A stretch of DNA of 57,797 nt from Neptuniibacter caesariensis. GTDB taxonomy: Bacteria; Pseudomonadota; Gammaproteobacteria; Pseudomonadales; Balneatricaceae. The notes under the pieces are model-generated. The model searched no databases. It was not told the DNA's origin and was given only the letters and a program-made list of their open reading frames with translations. Shown one piece after another: positions 45,379 through 54,117 of the stretch. Within the stretch, counting starts at the first letter, position 1. Each line of letters begins with the position of its first letter. The stretch lies in the NCBI RefSeq assembly GCF_000153345.1, contig NZ_CH724125.1:606833-664629 (forward strand), read 5' to 3'. A program made the position numbers and the translations under genes.

Positions 45379-46824
45379 TTAGGCGCTGATATAGGTTGTC
45401 TTCACAACGGTGTAGAACTCTTTGGCATACGTACCCTGTTCTCGCGGGCCGAAGCTAGAATCTTTACGGCCACCAAAAGGAACGTGGTAGTCAGTCCCTG
45501 CTGTTGGCAGGTTAACCATCACACAACCAGTTTTGGCATTTCGTTTAAAGTCAGATGCGTGTTTCAGGGATTGCGTGCAGATACCACCAGTCAGACCAAA
45601 GTTAGTATCGTTCAGTGTTGCCAACGCTTCGTCGTAATCCTTTACCTTGATGACACACGCAATCGGCGCAAACGCTTCATCACGGTTAATCGTCATTGCA
45701 TTTGTAGTTTCGGTGAACAGTGCCGGTTGCATGAAGTAGCCCTCAGTCTCTTCATTAAGAACTTCACCGCCATATACCAGATTGCCACCTTCTTTCTTGG
45801 CCAGTTCCAGGTATTCCAGGTTCTGTTCCATCTGACGTGCATCAGCCACTGCACCGATATGAACCCCGGCTTTAAGTGGGTGCCCAACAACCAGCTTCTT
45901 CATACGCTCGACCATTGCTTCTACAAAACGATCGTGAATACCTTCTGTAACAATCAGTCGTGAGGACGCCGTACATTTCTGACCTGTACCGCCGTAAGCA
46001 CCGCCTACAGCACATTCAACAGCATTTTCAAGATCCGCATCATCCAGAACTACCAGAGCATTCTTACTGCCCATCTCAAGCTGGCATTTAACTAGGTTAA
46101 CCGCCGTTGCAGCAGCAACCTTGCGGCCAGTTTCCAACGAACCGGTAAAGGTCAGCGCATTAATATCACGGGAGTTAATCAGCACATCACCTACTTCTGC
46201 ACCAGGCCCCATAACCAGGTTAAAGGTACCCGCAGGCAGGTTTTGGCGAGATATAATTTCCGTTAGAGCCCAGGCTGATGCAGGGACCTGATTGGCAGGT
46301 TTCCAAACAATTGCATTACCAAAAGCCAGTGCAGGCGCGATCTTCCATGCACCTGTTGCAGTCGGAAAGTTCCAAGGTGTGATAATGCCCACAACACCAA
46401 CTGGCTCACGGCGAGTTTCAATCTCTATACCGGGACGAACAGAGTCAGCTGTTTCGCCCATCTGACGCAGAACTTCTGCTGCGTAGTAGTGAAAGAACTG
46501 ACCGGAGCGATATGTTTCACCCACTCCCTCTGCGAGAGTTTTGCCTTCTTCACGGGCCAGAATTTCACCTAATTCATCTTTACGTGCGATCAGCTCATCA
46601 CCAATCGCCATCAAAACAGAGTAACGTTGCTCCAGGCCACTCTTCTGCCATTCTTTCTGGCCCTCCTGCGCTGCAGCGATCGCAGCCTCAGTTTGCACCT
46701 TATCCGCCTGAGCATAATGACCGATCACATCGCTGGTATCGGCAGGGCTGATGTTTGCCACGCTGCCTTTACTACCTTCTACCCACTCACCTGCAATGTA
46801 ATTACGAAAAACTGAATCAGACAT
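45379..46824 (-). CDS. NAD(P)-dependent aldehyde dehydrogenase
   Basis: This 481-residue enzyme has the standard ALDH order: PWNFPTATGAWK with the active-site Asn, LEMGSKNALVVLDDADL with the general-base Glu, and GGTGQKCTASSRLIV with the catalytic Cys. The MGSKN variant resembles the 2-oxoglutarate-semialdehyde dehydrogenase branch (YcbD-like). That specificity is inference. It heads the operon, has a strong TAGGAGGT ribosome site, and is divergent from LysR. It should oxidise an aldehyde released from the imported substrate. Confidence 0.92.
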   Translation of the reverse strand: MSDSVFRNYIAGEWVEGSKGSVANISPADTSDVIGHYAQADKVQTEAAIAAAQEGQKEWQKSGLEQRYSVLMAIGDELIARKDELGEILAREEGKTLAEGVGETYRSGQFFHYYAAEVLRQMGETADSVRPGIEIETRREPVGVVGIITPWNFPTATGAWKIAPALAFGNAIVWKPANQVPASAWALTEIISRQNLPAGTFNLVMGPGAEVGDVLINSRDINALTFTGSLETGRKVAAATAVNLVKCQLEMGSKNALVVLDDADLENAVECAVGGAYGGTGQKCTASSRLIVTEGIHDRFVEAMVERMKKLVVGHPLKAGVHIGAVADARQMEQNLEYLELAKKEGGNLVYGGEVLNEETEGYFMQPALFTETTNAMTINRDEAFAPIACVIKVKDYDEALATLNDTNFGLTGGICTQSLKHASDFKRNAKTGCVMVNLPTAGTDYHVPFGGRKDSSFGPREQGTYAKEFYTVVKTTYISA

Positions 46825-46899
46825 ATCGACCTCCTAAAGTTGTTAATCACATCTTAGGGGGGAAGTTTGGATAATAAAAATTAATAATTAATATTTGAC

Positions 46900-46916
46900 G
46901 ATAAGGTTTTCTTATC
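46900..46916. promoter_or_regulatory. LysR operator GATAAG-N5-CTTATC, copy 1
   Basis: GATAAG at 46900-46905 and CTTATC at 46911-46916 are perfect complements, and the site contains the T-N11-A core expected for LysR proteins. It lies midway between the ALDH start (about 84 bp) and the LysR start (about 83 bp). An identical pair of half-sites occurs at 48000. Confidence 0.7.
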
Positions 46917-46990
46917 ACTATATTGGTACAGCGCTCAAACAACACCTTTGACCCCAATTCTGAAGATAAATAGAGCCATAGGAGATAATT

Positions 46991-47887
46991 ATGTTGCCTG
47001 AATTAAAGATCACTCAGTTGAGACATTTTGTTTGGGTAGCAGAACTGAAAGGCTTCCACCTTGCTGCAGAGAAAGCGCACCGCACACAACCGGCGATATC
47101 ACTTTCTATCAAGGATCTGGAAAATAAGCTGGGAGAGTCGCTGTTTGAAAAGCGAAACACCAAAACTACTAAAACTGAACTAACTCCTTTTGGTAAATCC
47201 TTTCTGCCCAAAGCCAAAGAACTAATCGAACACCACGATCGCATCGCTCAAGATATGACCTTACTGGCAGAACATAAAACAGGTCATCTGCGTCTAGCTT
47301 CCGTGCCCTCGATTGCAAGCAGAATGCTACCGGAGATCTTATCTAAGTTTGTTGAAAACGCCCCTAATCTTCATATCAGTTTCTTTGATGATAATGCCGG
47401 GGCAGTTTTAAAGATGGTGGAAAACAAGCAAGTGGACTTCGGGATAGCTAGCATGTGGGAAGCGGATGAACATAGTGATAAAACATTCACCCCGATATGG
47501 GAAGACCAGATTGGGGTAGTTTGCCGTAGCGACCACCCTTTAGCAGATAAATCTGAACTGCATTGGAAAGAGTTACGTGATCACCGCTTAATAAGTAACG
47601 GCACCTCTCGCCTGCTTCAGGAAACCGATGCTGCTCCCCTTCTGACATCATCACAGTTCTATATCTCTAATATGATTTCACTCATAGCTATGCTTGAACA
47701 GGGATTAGGCATCAGCACACTGCCCGGCTTTGCTTTCCCACAAGGCAACCCCAATTTGAGGTTCATCCCTTTAAAAGAACCGGATATTGTCCGCCAAATA
47801 GGGATTATCCAGATGAGCAATAAAAGCCTGACCCCCGCAGCAGAGTCCTTAATCCAGTTTATTCTAGACTCAACGGGTAAAGGCTAG
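46991..47887 (+). CDS. LysR-family regulator of the catabolic region
   Basis: The 298-residue LysR protein has the helix-turn-helix GFHLAAEKAHRTQPAISLSI and a typical effector domain (HLRLASVPSIASRMLPEIL, MLEQGLGISTLPGF). It is divergent from the ALDH-dipeptidase-BCCT-RidA operon and upstream of the 573-residue gene. The same inverted repeat lies in both promoter regions, so it is the obvious candidate activator of both. AGGAG before ATG 46991 fixes the start. Confidence 0.92.
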   Translation: MLPELKITQLRHFVWVAELKGFHLAAEKAHRTQPAISLSIKDLENKLGESLFEKRNTKTTKTELTPFGKSFLPKAKELIEHHDRIAQDMTLLAEHKTGHLRLASVPSIASRMLPEILSKFVENAPNLHISFFDDNAGAVLKMVENKQVDFGIASMWEADEHSDKTFTPIWEDQIGVVCRSDHPLADKSELHWKELRDHRLISNGTSRLLQETDAAPLLTSSQFYISNMISLIAMLEQGLGISTLPGFAFPQGNPNLRFIPLKEPDIVRQIGIIQMSNKSLTPAAESLIQFILDSTGKG

Positions 47888-48307
47888 CTGTCACCATTTC
47901 TAATAGAAGGCAAAAATGGACTATTTATTTTTTTAAAGCGATAGGTCCTGTAAACCCAGCGCCTCAAACCATAGAAAAAATAATACCTTCAGCACTATTG
48001 ATAAGTTTATCTTATCGAGCGATATAACCTTTTGATTTGTACGTTCTTAACTATTTTCCCATGATAAACGAGTCACTACGGTCGCTGACGTACTGTAGTT
48101 GATCATCAGGCTTCAGAAGCAGTCTGATTTGTTTACACCGGGTAACGGGTTAATACTTTAACCATACAGGTGTGGCTCTCTCTGTAGAAAACAACTAATG
48201 CGAAACCCGCAGAGAATCAGAGTTCGTTGGTTTCCACACATCTATGCTGTATCCGGGTTTCATACCGGCCATTTAAAAAAGATGTGTTGCAATAGAGGAT
48301 TATAATA
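47888..48307 (+). promoter_or_regulatory. 420-bp leader with LysR operator copy 2
   Basis: GATAAG-TTTAT-CTTATC at 48000-48016 repeats the operator at 46900. About 290 bp separate it from the ATG at 48308, so the transcript probably has a leader of roughly 200 nt or more. GAAACCCG (48202-48209) and CGGGTTTC (48254-48261) could fold into a long-looped stem in that leader. No open reading frame stands out. Confidence 0.55.
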
Positions 48308-50029
48308 ATGACAACACCTGCTGCTATCCTTACCTCACTCAGAGGTGATAATGCATTGCCACTCCGCCCTGCCAACCAAGTCATGGACCTGGAGCGCTTA
48401 GGTTCGTTGCACCAAAGCCGCTTAAGTTTTATGCGCACGCTGGTCCGTCGGATTATGAAAGAACGCTGGCAGATCACCCCAGCCGTGTTCCAACTGGATA
48501 AAGACGGCTACGGCACTGTTATCTATAAAATCAACGCCCCTCACGGGGTATTCAGCTTCGTACTTTTCTCAGATTATCTCTCTTCAGAAGAACGTAACGA
48601 CCGCGTTATCGCCACCAAGTGGGACCTGACCATGGCGCTTGTCGAAGGTGAAGTTGATGATGTCTACCTGGAAAAACTACGTCAGAACGTACCTAAACAA
48701 GAAGCAGGTCGAGTTGATTCGCGGGTGTTTGTTCTCTCAAGGGCCAACCGTAGTGCACGTAATTTTGATTATGTAGTCGAGCAGTTAGCACAGGGCAAAC
48801 AGCCGGATGCCGAACGAATTGCCAAAGTTGGCTATTTGTACCGTACTACTGCAGTTTACGGCAGCGGGAAATTAGGTATGGCTGACTGGGAAAAAGTACG
48901 CAGCAAATTCCCTGATTTTGCCCGCCCTTTTGCAGGTGAGATGTTTGTCTGCCTGATGTTACGCAATTTCAGCCTACTCCAGGCTGAGCATATTGCCAAA
49001 CACAAGTCCCCCGAGAACTTTGCCCCATTTGAGCCAGAGATCAAACGTTATTTTGGCATTGGCAACTCAACAGGGCTGGGCATGGCTCCTTATCTGGTTA
49101 ACCATCCATTGCTGATCAATCAGTGGGTAGAGATGCGAGAGCTGGCCCTGGCACGTGTCCGCGCTTTAGGACATATTGATGACAGTATCAAACAAGAATT
49201 CAATTGCTTAATTGATCGCAGCTACATACACACGGCTGAAACTGAAACTGAAGATGAGTGGCAGACGGATAATAACCAGAAGGTATTGCAGGACTTAACA
49301 TCATTGAAACAACACACGAATAATGGTTTCAGTGGCTGGGATGAGCTATTGCAATGGAGTGAGACTAACTGCTCCCTTCAAGGTCAGGAGATGCTAGTTT
49401 CTATCATGCTGGAACTCTACCCGGAACTGGTCGATGAACTTGAAGAGTTTCACAATGCTGACGAAGTCCTCGAACTGGATCCTCTGATGCCCCTTCAGGT
49501 ATTGAAACAAGTGATTGAAAGCCGTTATGACTGGGCGCTTGCTATTGATTTTACAGCTGAAGGCACACGTGAAACATGCTGGTATCGCTCCGAAGAGAAG
49601 ATGGAACCTCGTCTGGGTAGCGTCGCTGACCTGGAAGCGAAAGATAAGCAAATGGCACTCGGTGTCGGATACGCGGTACGTAAATGCTACAACCATCTCT
49701 GCGAGTATATGGACGAGCACGCCGATCACACCACCGCCCGCTTTATGGTTGCCCACCCTAAAATGCGTGGCATAGTACGACGTATTCAAAGCATGAACCG
49801 CTGCATCTATGGTGATATTCAAGCTAACTTGCTAGATAGAAACATCCTGCCGATGCACCTGCTGCGCTGTAAACTGGCCTTCTTTGGGGTAAGTAAGTTT
49901 GACCCGCGTTCTCGACTATGGGTACGTAATACCATGTTCCAGGGGGCCCCTTTACTCGAAGATATTGGCAAACCCTTTAACGATGACTGGTTCATGCCAC
50001 TGGCACCAAAACAGCAGGGAGTAAACTAA
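48308..50029 (+). CDS. 573-residue protein of unknown family
   Basis: I do not recognise this protein. It is soluble, with no signal peptide or membrane segment. The N-terminal 200 residues contain AGRVDSRVFVLSRANRSARN and a basic helix RLSFMRTLVRRIMKERWQ. The middle (320-400) is acidic and helical. The C-terminus has MRGIVRRIQSMNRCIYGDIQ and FGVSKFDPRSRLWVRNTMFQ. An AGAGGA ribosome site supports ATG 48308. It is translationally coupled (TAATG) to the DUF3726 gene, so the two products probably act together. The LysR operator upstream ties it to the ALDH-BCCT operon. Confidence 0.85.
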   Translation: MTTPAAILTSLRGDNALPLRPANQVMDLERLGSLHQSRLSFMRTLVRRIMKERWQITPAVFQLDKDGYGTVIYKINAPHGVFSFVLFSDYLSSEERNDRVIATKWDLTMALVEGEVDDVYLEKLRQNVPKQEAGRVDSRVFVLSRANRSARNFDYVVEQLAQGKQPDAERIAKVGYLYRTTAVYGSGKLGMADWEKVRSKFPDFARPFAGEMFVCLMLRNFSLLQAEHIAKHKSPENFAPFEPEIKRYFGIGNSTGLGMAPYLVNHPLLINQWVEMRELALARVRALGHIDDSIKQEFNCLIDRSYIHTAETETEDEWQTDNNQKVLQDLTSLKQHTNNGFSGWDELLQWSETNCSLQGQEMLVSIMLELYPELVDELEEFHNADEVLELDPLMPLQVLKQVIESRYDWALAIDFTAEGTRETCWYRSEEKMEPRLGSVADLEAKDKQMALGVGYAVRKCYNHLCEYMDEHADHTTARFMVAHPKMRGIVRRIQSMNRCIYGDIQANLLDRNILPMHLLRCKLAFFGVSKFDPRSRLWVRNTMFQGAPLLEDIGKPFNDDWFMPLAPKQQGVN

Positions 50030-50778
50030 TGAAAATATCCATGAATGAATTGAGTGCAGCCCTACGCCGCTGTTTTGAAGCTACCGGCTACTTCGTAGGT
50101 AATTACGAAGACGCTGCCAACATGATCCTTTGGCTGGAAAAGCATGGTTTAAAAGGGCTGGATGAATTAACCCGTGCTTTGCCCTTCATCAATACAGACA
50201 GTGATAAGCCACTGAGTAGCGTAGTTTATGAAGACAAGACCTCTGCCATCATTGATAGCCATGGCCGCAGCGCTCTCAACTGTATCGCAGCCTCAGTCGA
50301 TCTTGCTCATGCCAAGGCGCTGGAAAATGGCATAGCAACCGTTACCGTACATAACTGCCATAATCGTAAATTTATCCTTAAAGCTCTCACGGATTGTGGC
50401 CGCAGAGGAATTAGCGCTGCAGCATATTGGCAAAACGGCAGCCATGTTATTACAGAACATACTGCGGCGATAAAAGCCGGTGATCGCTACCCAAGTTACA
50501 GTGAAGCAACAACAGCCCTTGAGGTTAACGATTTAGATGCTCAGGCATTGACCATTATCTGTAGTTCACGGGTAGACCTGACCTCTTCATTGCAACATTC
50601 GAGAGGAAACTCCAATACCCTTGATGTATCTGCTGAAAAGGTAGCATCAAATAAAGAAGAAGCGGTTGCTAACGGTATCAACATTGATGATGAACTCTGG
50701 GGCGAGATAAACCGCCTAGGTACAGGCATTTTGGTCAGTTCCAGTGAGCAGTCCCGTTTAGGCGCAGGAGGGCGCTAA
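50029..50778 (+). CDS. DUF3726 protein, reduced Ldh2-like fold
   Basis: The 249-residue protein fits DUF3726. Its N-terminus (LSAALRRCFEATGYFVGNYEDAAN), middle (SALNCIAASVDLAHAKALENGIATVTVHNCH) and C-terminal GINIDDELWGEINRL ... SSEQSRLGAGGR resemble the malate/L-lactate/piperideine-2-carboxylate reductase (Ldh2) superfamily. It is about 100 residues shorter, and the usual SNH motif is replaced by NCHNRK. It may be a catalytically altered subunit. It overlaps the 573-residue gene by one base and is followed by an intrinsic terminator. Confidence 0.8.
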   Translation: MKISMNELSAALRRCFEATGYFVGNYEDAANMILWLEKHGLKGLDELTRALPFINTDSDKPLSSVVYEDKTSAIIDSHGRSALNCIAASVDLAHAKALENGIATVTVHNCHNRKFILKALTDCGRRGISAAAYWQNGSHVITEHTAAIKAGDRYPSYSEATTALEVNDLDAQALTIICSSRVDLTSSLQHSRGNSNTLDVSAEKVASNKEEAVANGINIDDELWGEINRLGTGILVSSSEQSRLGAGGR

Positions 50779-50834
50779 TCTATATCCACTAAACTTTGCG
50801 TCGACCTGCTAGCTTGCTTATTAGCTAGTTTATT

Positions 50835-50857
50835 GCCCCCGTCCCGGGGGCTTTTTT
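50835..50857 (+). terminator. Intrinsic terminator after the DUF3726 gene
   Basis: GCCCCC (50835-50840) and GGGGGC (50846-50851) form a GC stem followed by TTTTTT. It ends the two-gene transcript and separates it from fdhD. Confidence 0.92.
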
Positions 50858-50952
50858 AGAAAGGGTATATGGAGCGAAACTTCAGTTAACGGTTCAGCCA
50901 ACACCCGCTAGCCAGCTATTAAGGGTAGACTTTAACTAGTTATCATAAATTC

Positions 50953-51729
50953 ATGCAAAAAATGTGTAGCCAATCTAAATCTCACGCAATCGAAACACCT
51001 GTCAGCATTGCTATTAATGGGATAGCTCATGCAGTGATGATGGTTACCCCGACTAATCTGAAATACTATGCTGCCGGGTTTGCCTTCGCTGAAGGAATCG
51101 TTGATCACATTGAACAGATACGGGATATTACTATTCGTGAAGATTCCCACCAGATTAATAGCGCTGAACAAGACCTCAAGGTAAAAAGCCTGATCGTGGA
51201 TCTGCGCATTAGCCCCCGGCAATTTCATGAATACAAGAAAAGACAAAGTTTCAGGCGAGGGTTAACCAGTTGCGGGCTCTGTGGCAGTGCAGCGATAAGC
51301 GAAGCATTACCCGGCATTAACCCTCTTCACGAAACAAAGATTCCAACCTCTGACCTATTAATAAATGCCCATAAGAATATTAAATCATCTGCAGGCCTAC
51401 ACACTGCACAATTAATAGACCCTTCCGGCACCATATTAACTACGCAGGAAGATATCGGGCGGCATAATGCGTTAGATAAAGTGCTCGGCTTTGCGTTGTT
51501 TGAACAGCTCAAGCTAAGCCAGCACTTCGTAATATTAACCAGCCGCTGCAGCGTCGAGTTGGTACAAAAAGCAGCCAGAGCAGGACTCTCTACTCTGGTT
51601 AATCTCTCCAGCCCCAGCAATCTTGCGATAGATATGGCACAGCACTATAAATTAAACCTTATTCAGGTCACCCGCTCAGGGGAGATCAGGGTCTACACAC
51701 ATTCGAATTCTCTCGGGGGTGAACTATGA
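50953..51729 (+). CDS. fdhD: FdhD, sulphurtransferase for molybdoenzyme maturation
   Basis: The 258-residue protein has the FdhD motif SCGLCGSAAI (Cys107 and Cys110), the N-terminal ETPVSIAINGIAH and QEDIGRHNALDKVLG. FdhD transfers sulphur from IscS to the molybdenum cofactor of formate dehydrogenases. It overlaps the FdhF/YdeP gene by four bases (ATGA), so it is dedicated to that enzyme. No strong promoter was identified in the 95 bp after the preceding terminator. Confidence 0.95.
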   Translation: MQKMCSQSKSHAIETPVSIAINGIAHAVMMVTPTNLKYYAAGFAFAEGIVDHIEQIRDITIREDSHQINSAEQDLKVKSLIVDLRISPRQFHEYKKRQSFRRGLTSCGLCGSAAISEALPGINPLHETKIPTSDLLINAHKNIKSSAGLHTAQLIDPSGTILTTQEDIGRHNALDKVLGFALFEQLKLSQHFVILTSRCSVELVQKAARAGLSTLVNLSSPSNLAIDMAQHYKLNLIQVTRSGEIRVYTHSNSLGGEL

Positions 51730-54038
51730 AAAAGCAAAAGTCATCGAACAGCGACAGAGCAGAGATCCAGAAACCCTCTGATGATAAACCAGCTGGCGGT
51801 TGGGGCGCACTGCAAAGTACAACGACGCACCTCCTGCAAAGCAAGAATGCCGCGAAAAATATCAAAACCCTGCTTAATACCAACCAACACGATGGCTTTG
51901 ACTGCCCCGGATGCGCTTGGGGTGAAGAGAAAAACCCGAGCAGAATCCGTTTTTGTGAAAACGGGGCTAAAGCTGTTAACTGGGAAGCAACATCTAAGAA
52001 AGTTGATCGGACATTCTTCGCCAAGTACCAAGTGAGCTGGTTAAAACAACAAACCAACTACTATCTTGAATATCAGGGGCGGCTTTGTGAGCCCATGCGT
52101 TATGATGCTGACTCTGATAAATACTTACCGATCACATGGGATCAGGCATACAATTTAATTGCAGATCACCTTCACAACCTTCAACACCCTGATCAACTTG
52201 AACTCTATACCTCTGGCAGGGCCAGCAATGAAGCGGCTTACCTATACCAGCTGTTTGGCAGGATGTTTGGTACGAACAATTTCCCTGATTGCTCCAACAT
52301 GTGTCATGAAGCCAGTGGCGTCGCTCTTAGCAGTAGCATAGGAATCGGCAAAGGCACAGTAACTCTGGAAGACTTCGAACACGCTGATGCAATTTTTGTT
52401 TTCGGTCAGAACCCGGGCACTAATCATCCCCGCATGTTAGACACCTTGCGAGGAGCCATTAAGCGTGGTGCAAGCGTAGTCATATTTAACACCCTGAAAG
52501 AGCGTGGTCTTGAAAAATTTCAGCACCCACAAGATCCGATTGAAATGCTATCGAATAGTTCAACGACCATGAACTCGTTGTACTTTACCCCGCACCTTGG
52601 TGGAGATATGGCCATTATCCGCGGGATGGTAAAGGCTCTTTTGGAAAGAAGTGACTTTACACCCGACTCCGGCTTTCTATCCGAACACGCAACCGGTGTT
52701 GCCGATTACCTGAATACAGTTAAAGAAACAGACTGGAGCCAGATATGCGAGCAATCCGGTCTGGAGCAATCAGAGATAGAAACAGCGGCAGAGGTCTATG
52801 CAAAATCAAACCGGGTTATCAGCACCTGGGCTATGGGGCTAACGCAACATTTCCACTCTGTGGCCACGTTGCATGAACTGGTTAACTGGATGGCGCTCAA
52901 TGGGAATATAGGAAAAAAAGGGGCGGGGCTCTGCCCTGTCCGAGGTCACAGTAATGTTCAAGGTGACCGGACGATGGGAATTAATGAACGCCCTTCTGCA
53001 GACTTTCTTGATAGCCTTGAAGAGAGATTCGATTTTGATGCTCCGCGTAACCACGGCCATTCCACAGTAGAGGCCATAGAGGCGATGCGATCGGGTGAAA
53101 GTAAAGTATTTATTGGCCTTGGCGGTAATTTTGCTGCAGCCACACCAGATACCCCGGTAACAGAAAGCGCTTTGGCTAACTGTGATCTTACTGTACATAT
53201 CAGCACTAAACTCAATCGTTCTCATCTGATTACAGGTAAAGATGCGCTAATTCTGCCTTGCCTTGGCAGAACAGATATAGACCTTCAACAAAGTGGAGAG
53301 CAAAAAGTAACTGTAGAAGACTCTTTTAGCATGGTGCATGCATCTAAAGGAATTTTAGAGCCATTATCCAAGGAAATGCGTTCTGAACCAGATATTATCT
53401 GTGGAATCGCAGCCGCTTCTCTTGGCGAAGCCAAGGTGCCCTGGACAAGATTAGCAGAAGACTATTCGCTGGTACGTGATCTTATCGAAGATACTGTTTC
53501 AGGCTTCAATAACTTCAATCGTAAAATTGATCAGCCTGGTGGATTTTATCTGGGCAACAGTGCCCGTGAACGTATTTGGAAAACAGCTTCGGAAAAGCTG
53601 GCCTTCCACACTCATCAATTACCCACTGAAATTATTCCATTTTTGCCAGGTAGCAAACGCAGTAAAACCACATTAATACTGCAAACTATGCGATCCCACG
53701 ACCAATACAACACCACAATATACGGAATGAATGACCGTTATCGGGGTATCAAAAATGAACGGAAGGTAGTTTTTATAAACCCGGAAGATATCACCCGTCT
53801 AGGTTATGAAGCGGACCAGCGGGTTAGCTTGCGAGCACTATGGCACGACGAAAAGGTTAGAGAAATTCACGGTTTCAGACTTGTTCCCTACGATATCCCT
53901 ATCGGCAACATAGCGGCGTATTATCCGGAAACAAATCCGCTGATACCGCTAGATAGTTATGGGGAACAAAGTCGCACCCCTACGTCTAAAAGTATTGCTG
54001 TTGAACTATTTCCCTATCAATCCAACAAAATAGTCTGA
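51726..54038 (+). CDS. FdhF/YdeP-type molybdopterin oxidoreductase
   Basis: The 770-residue protein matches the FdhF/YdeP family: FDCPGCAWGE (Cys60, Cys63) with FCENGAKAVNWE (Cys77), DCSNMCHEASGVAL (Cys193-His194), GIGKGTVTLEDFEHAD and FGQNPGTNHPRM, then the C-terminal molybdopterin-guanine-dinucleotide domain with MRSHDQYNTTIYGMNDRYRG. Cys193 sits where formate dehydrogenases carry Cys or Sec. Formate oxidation is possible but not shown for YdeP-type proteins. The dedicated fdhD supports a sulphurated cofactor. No separate iron-sulphur or diaphorase subunit is encoded nearby. Confidence 0.92.
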   Translation: MKKQKSSNSDRAEIQKPSDDKPAGGWGALQSTTTHLLQSKNAAKNIKTLLNTNQHDGFDCPGCAWGEEKNPSRIRFCENGAKAVNWEATSKKVDRTFFAKYQVSWLKQQTNYYLEYQGRLCEPMRYDADSDKYLPITWDQAYNLIADHLHNLQHPDQLELYTSGRASNEAAYLYQLFGRMFGTNNFPDCSNMCHEASGVALSSSIGIGKGTVTLEDFEHADAIFVFGQNPGTNHPRMLDTLRGAIKRGASVVIFNTLKERGLEKFQHPQDPIEMLSNSSTTMNSLYFTPHLGGDMAIIRGMVKALLERSDFTPDSGFLSEHATGVADYLNTVKETDWSQICEQSGLEQSEIETAAEVYAKSNRVISTWAMGLTQHFHSVATLHELVNWMALNGNIGKKGAGLCPVRGHSNVQGDRTMGINERPSADFLDSLEERFDFDAPRNHGHSTVEAIEAMRSGESKVFIGLGGNFAAATPDTPVTESALANCDLTVHISTKLNRSHLITGKDALILPCLGRTDIDLQQSGEQKVTVEDSFSMVHASKGILEPLSKEMRSEPDIICGIAAASLGEAKVPWTRLAEDYSLVRDLIEDTVSGFNNFNRKIDQPGGFYLGNSARERIWKTASEKLAFHTHQLPTEIIPFLPGSKRSKTTLILQTMRSHDQYNTTIYGMNDRYRGIKNERKVVFINPEDITRLGYEADQRVSLRALWHDEKVREIHGFRLVPYDIPIGNIAAYYPETNPLIPLDSYGEQSRTPTSKSIAVELFPYQSNKIV

Positions 54039-54056
54039 AATAAGGAACAATTTTAG

Positions 54057-54084
54057 CCCCCTTTTTTCTATAAAAGAAAGGGGG
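54057..54084. terminator. Bidirectional terminator between molybdoenzyme and flavoprotein genes
   Basis: CCCCC at 54057-54061 followed by TTTTTTCT pairs with AGAAAGGGGG ending at 54084. The stem lies between the two convergent stops (54038 and 54118). The U-tract on either strand is inside the stem, so strength is uncertain. Confidence 0.6.
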
Positions 54085-54117
54085 AAGAGCTATCCTCGTT
54101 ATAATTGTTTCCTGAAA

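Noticed and set aside
45373-45963. 196-residue open frame on the plus strand opposite the aldehyde dehydrogenase gene
   Set aside because: It lies wholly inside a clear enzyme gene on the other strand, has no recognisable domain and looks like a shadow frame.
40867-46824. Ectoine degradation (doe) operon
   Set aside because: The aldehyde dehydrogenase could suggest DoeC, but no ectoine hydrolase or deacetylase gene is present and the other genes do not fit.
49394-49822. 142-residue minus-strand frame opposite the 573-residue gene
   Set aside because: No ribosome site or family match. The plus-strand frame is longer, has a good ribosome site and is coupled to the next gene.
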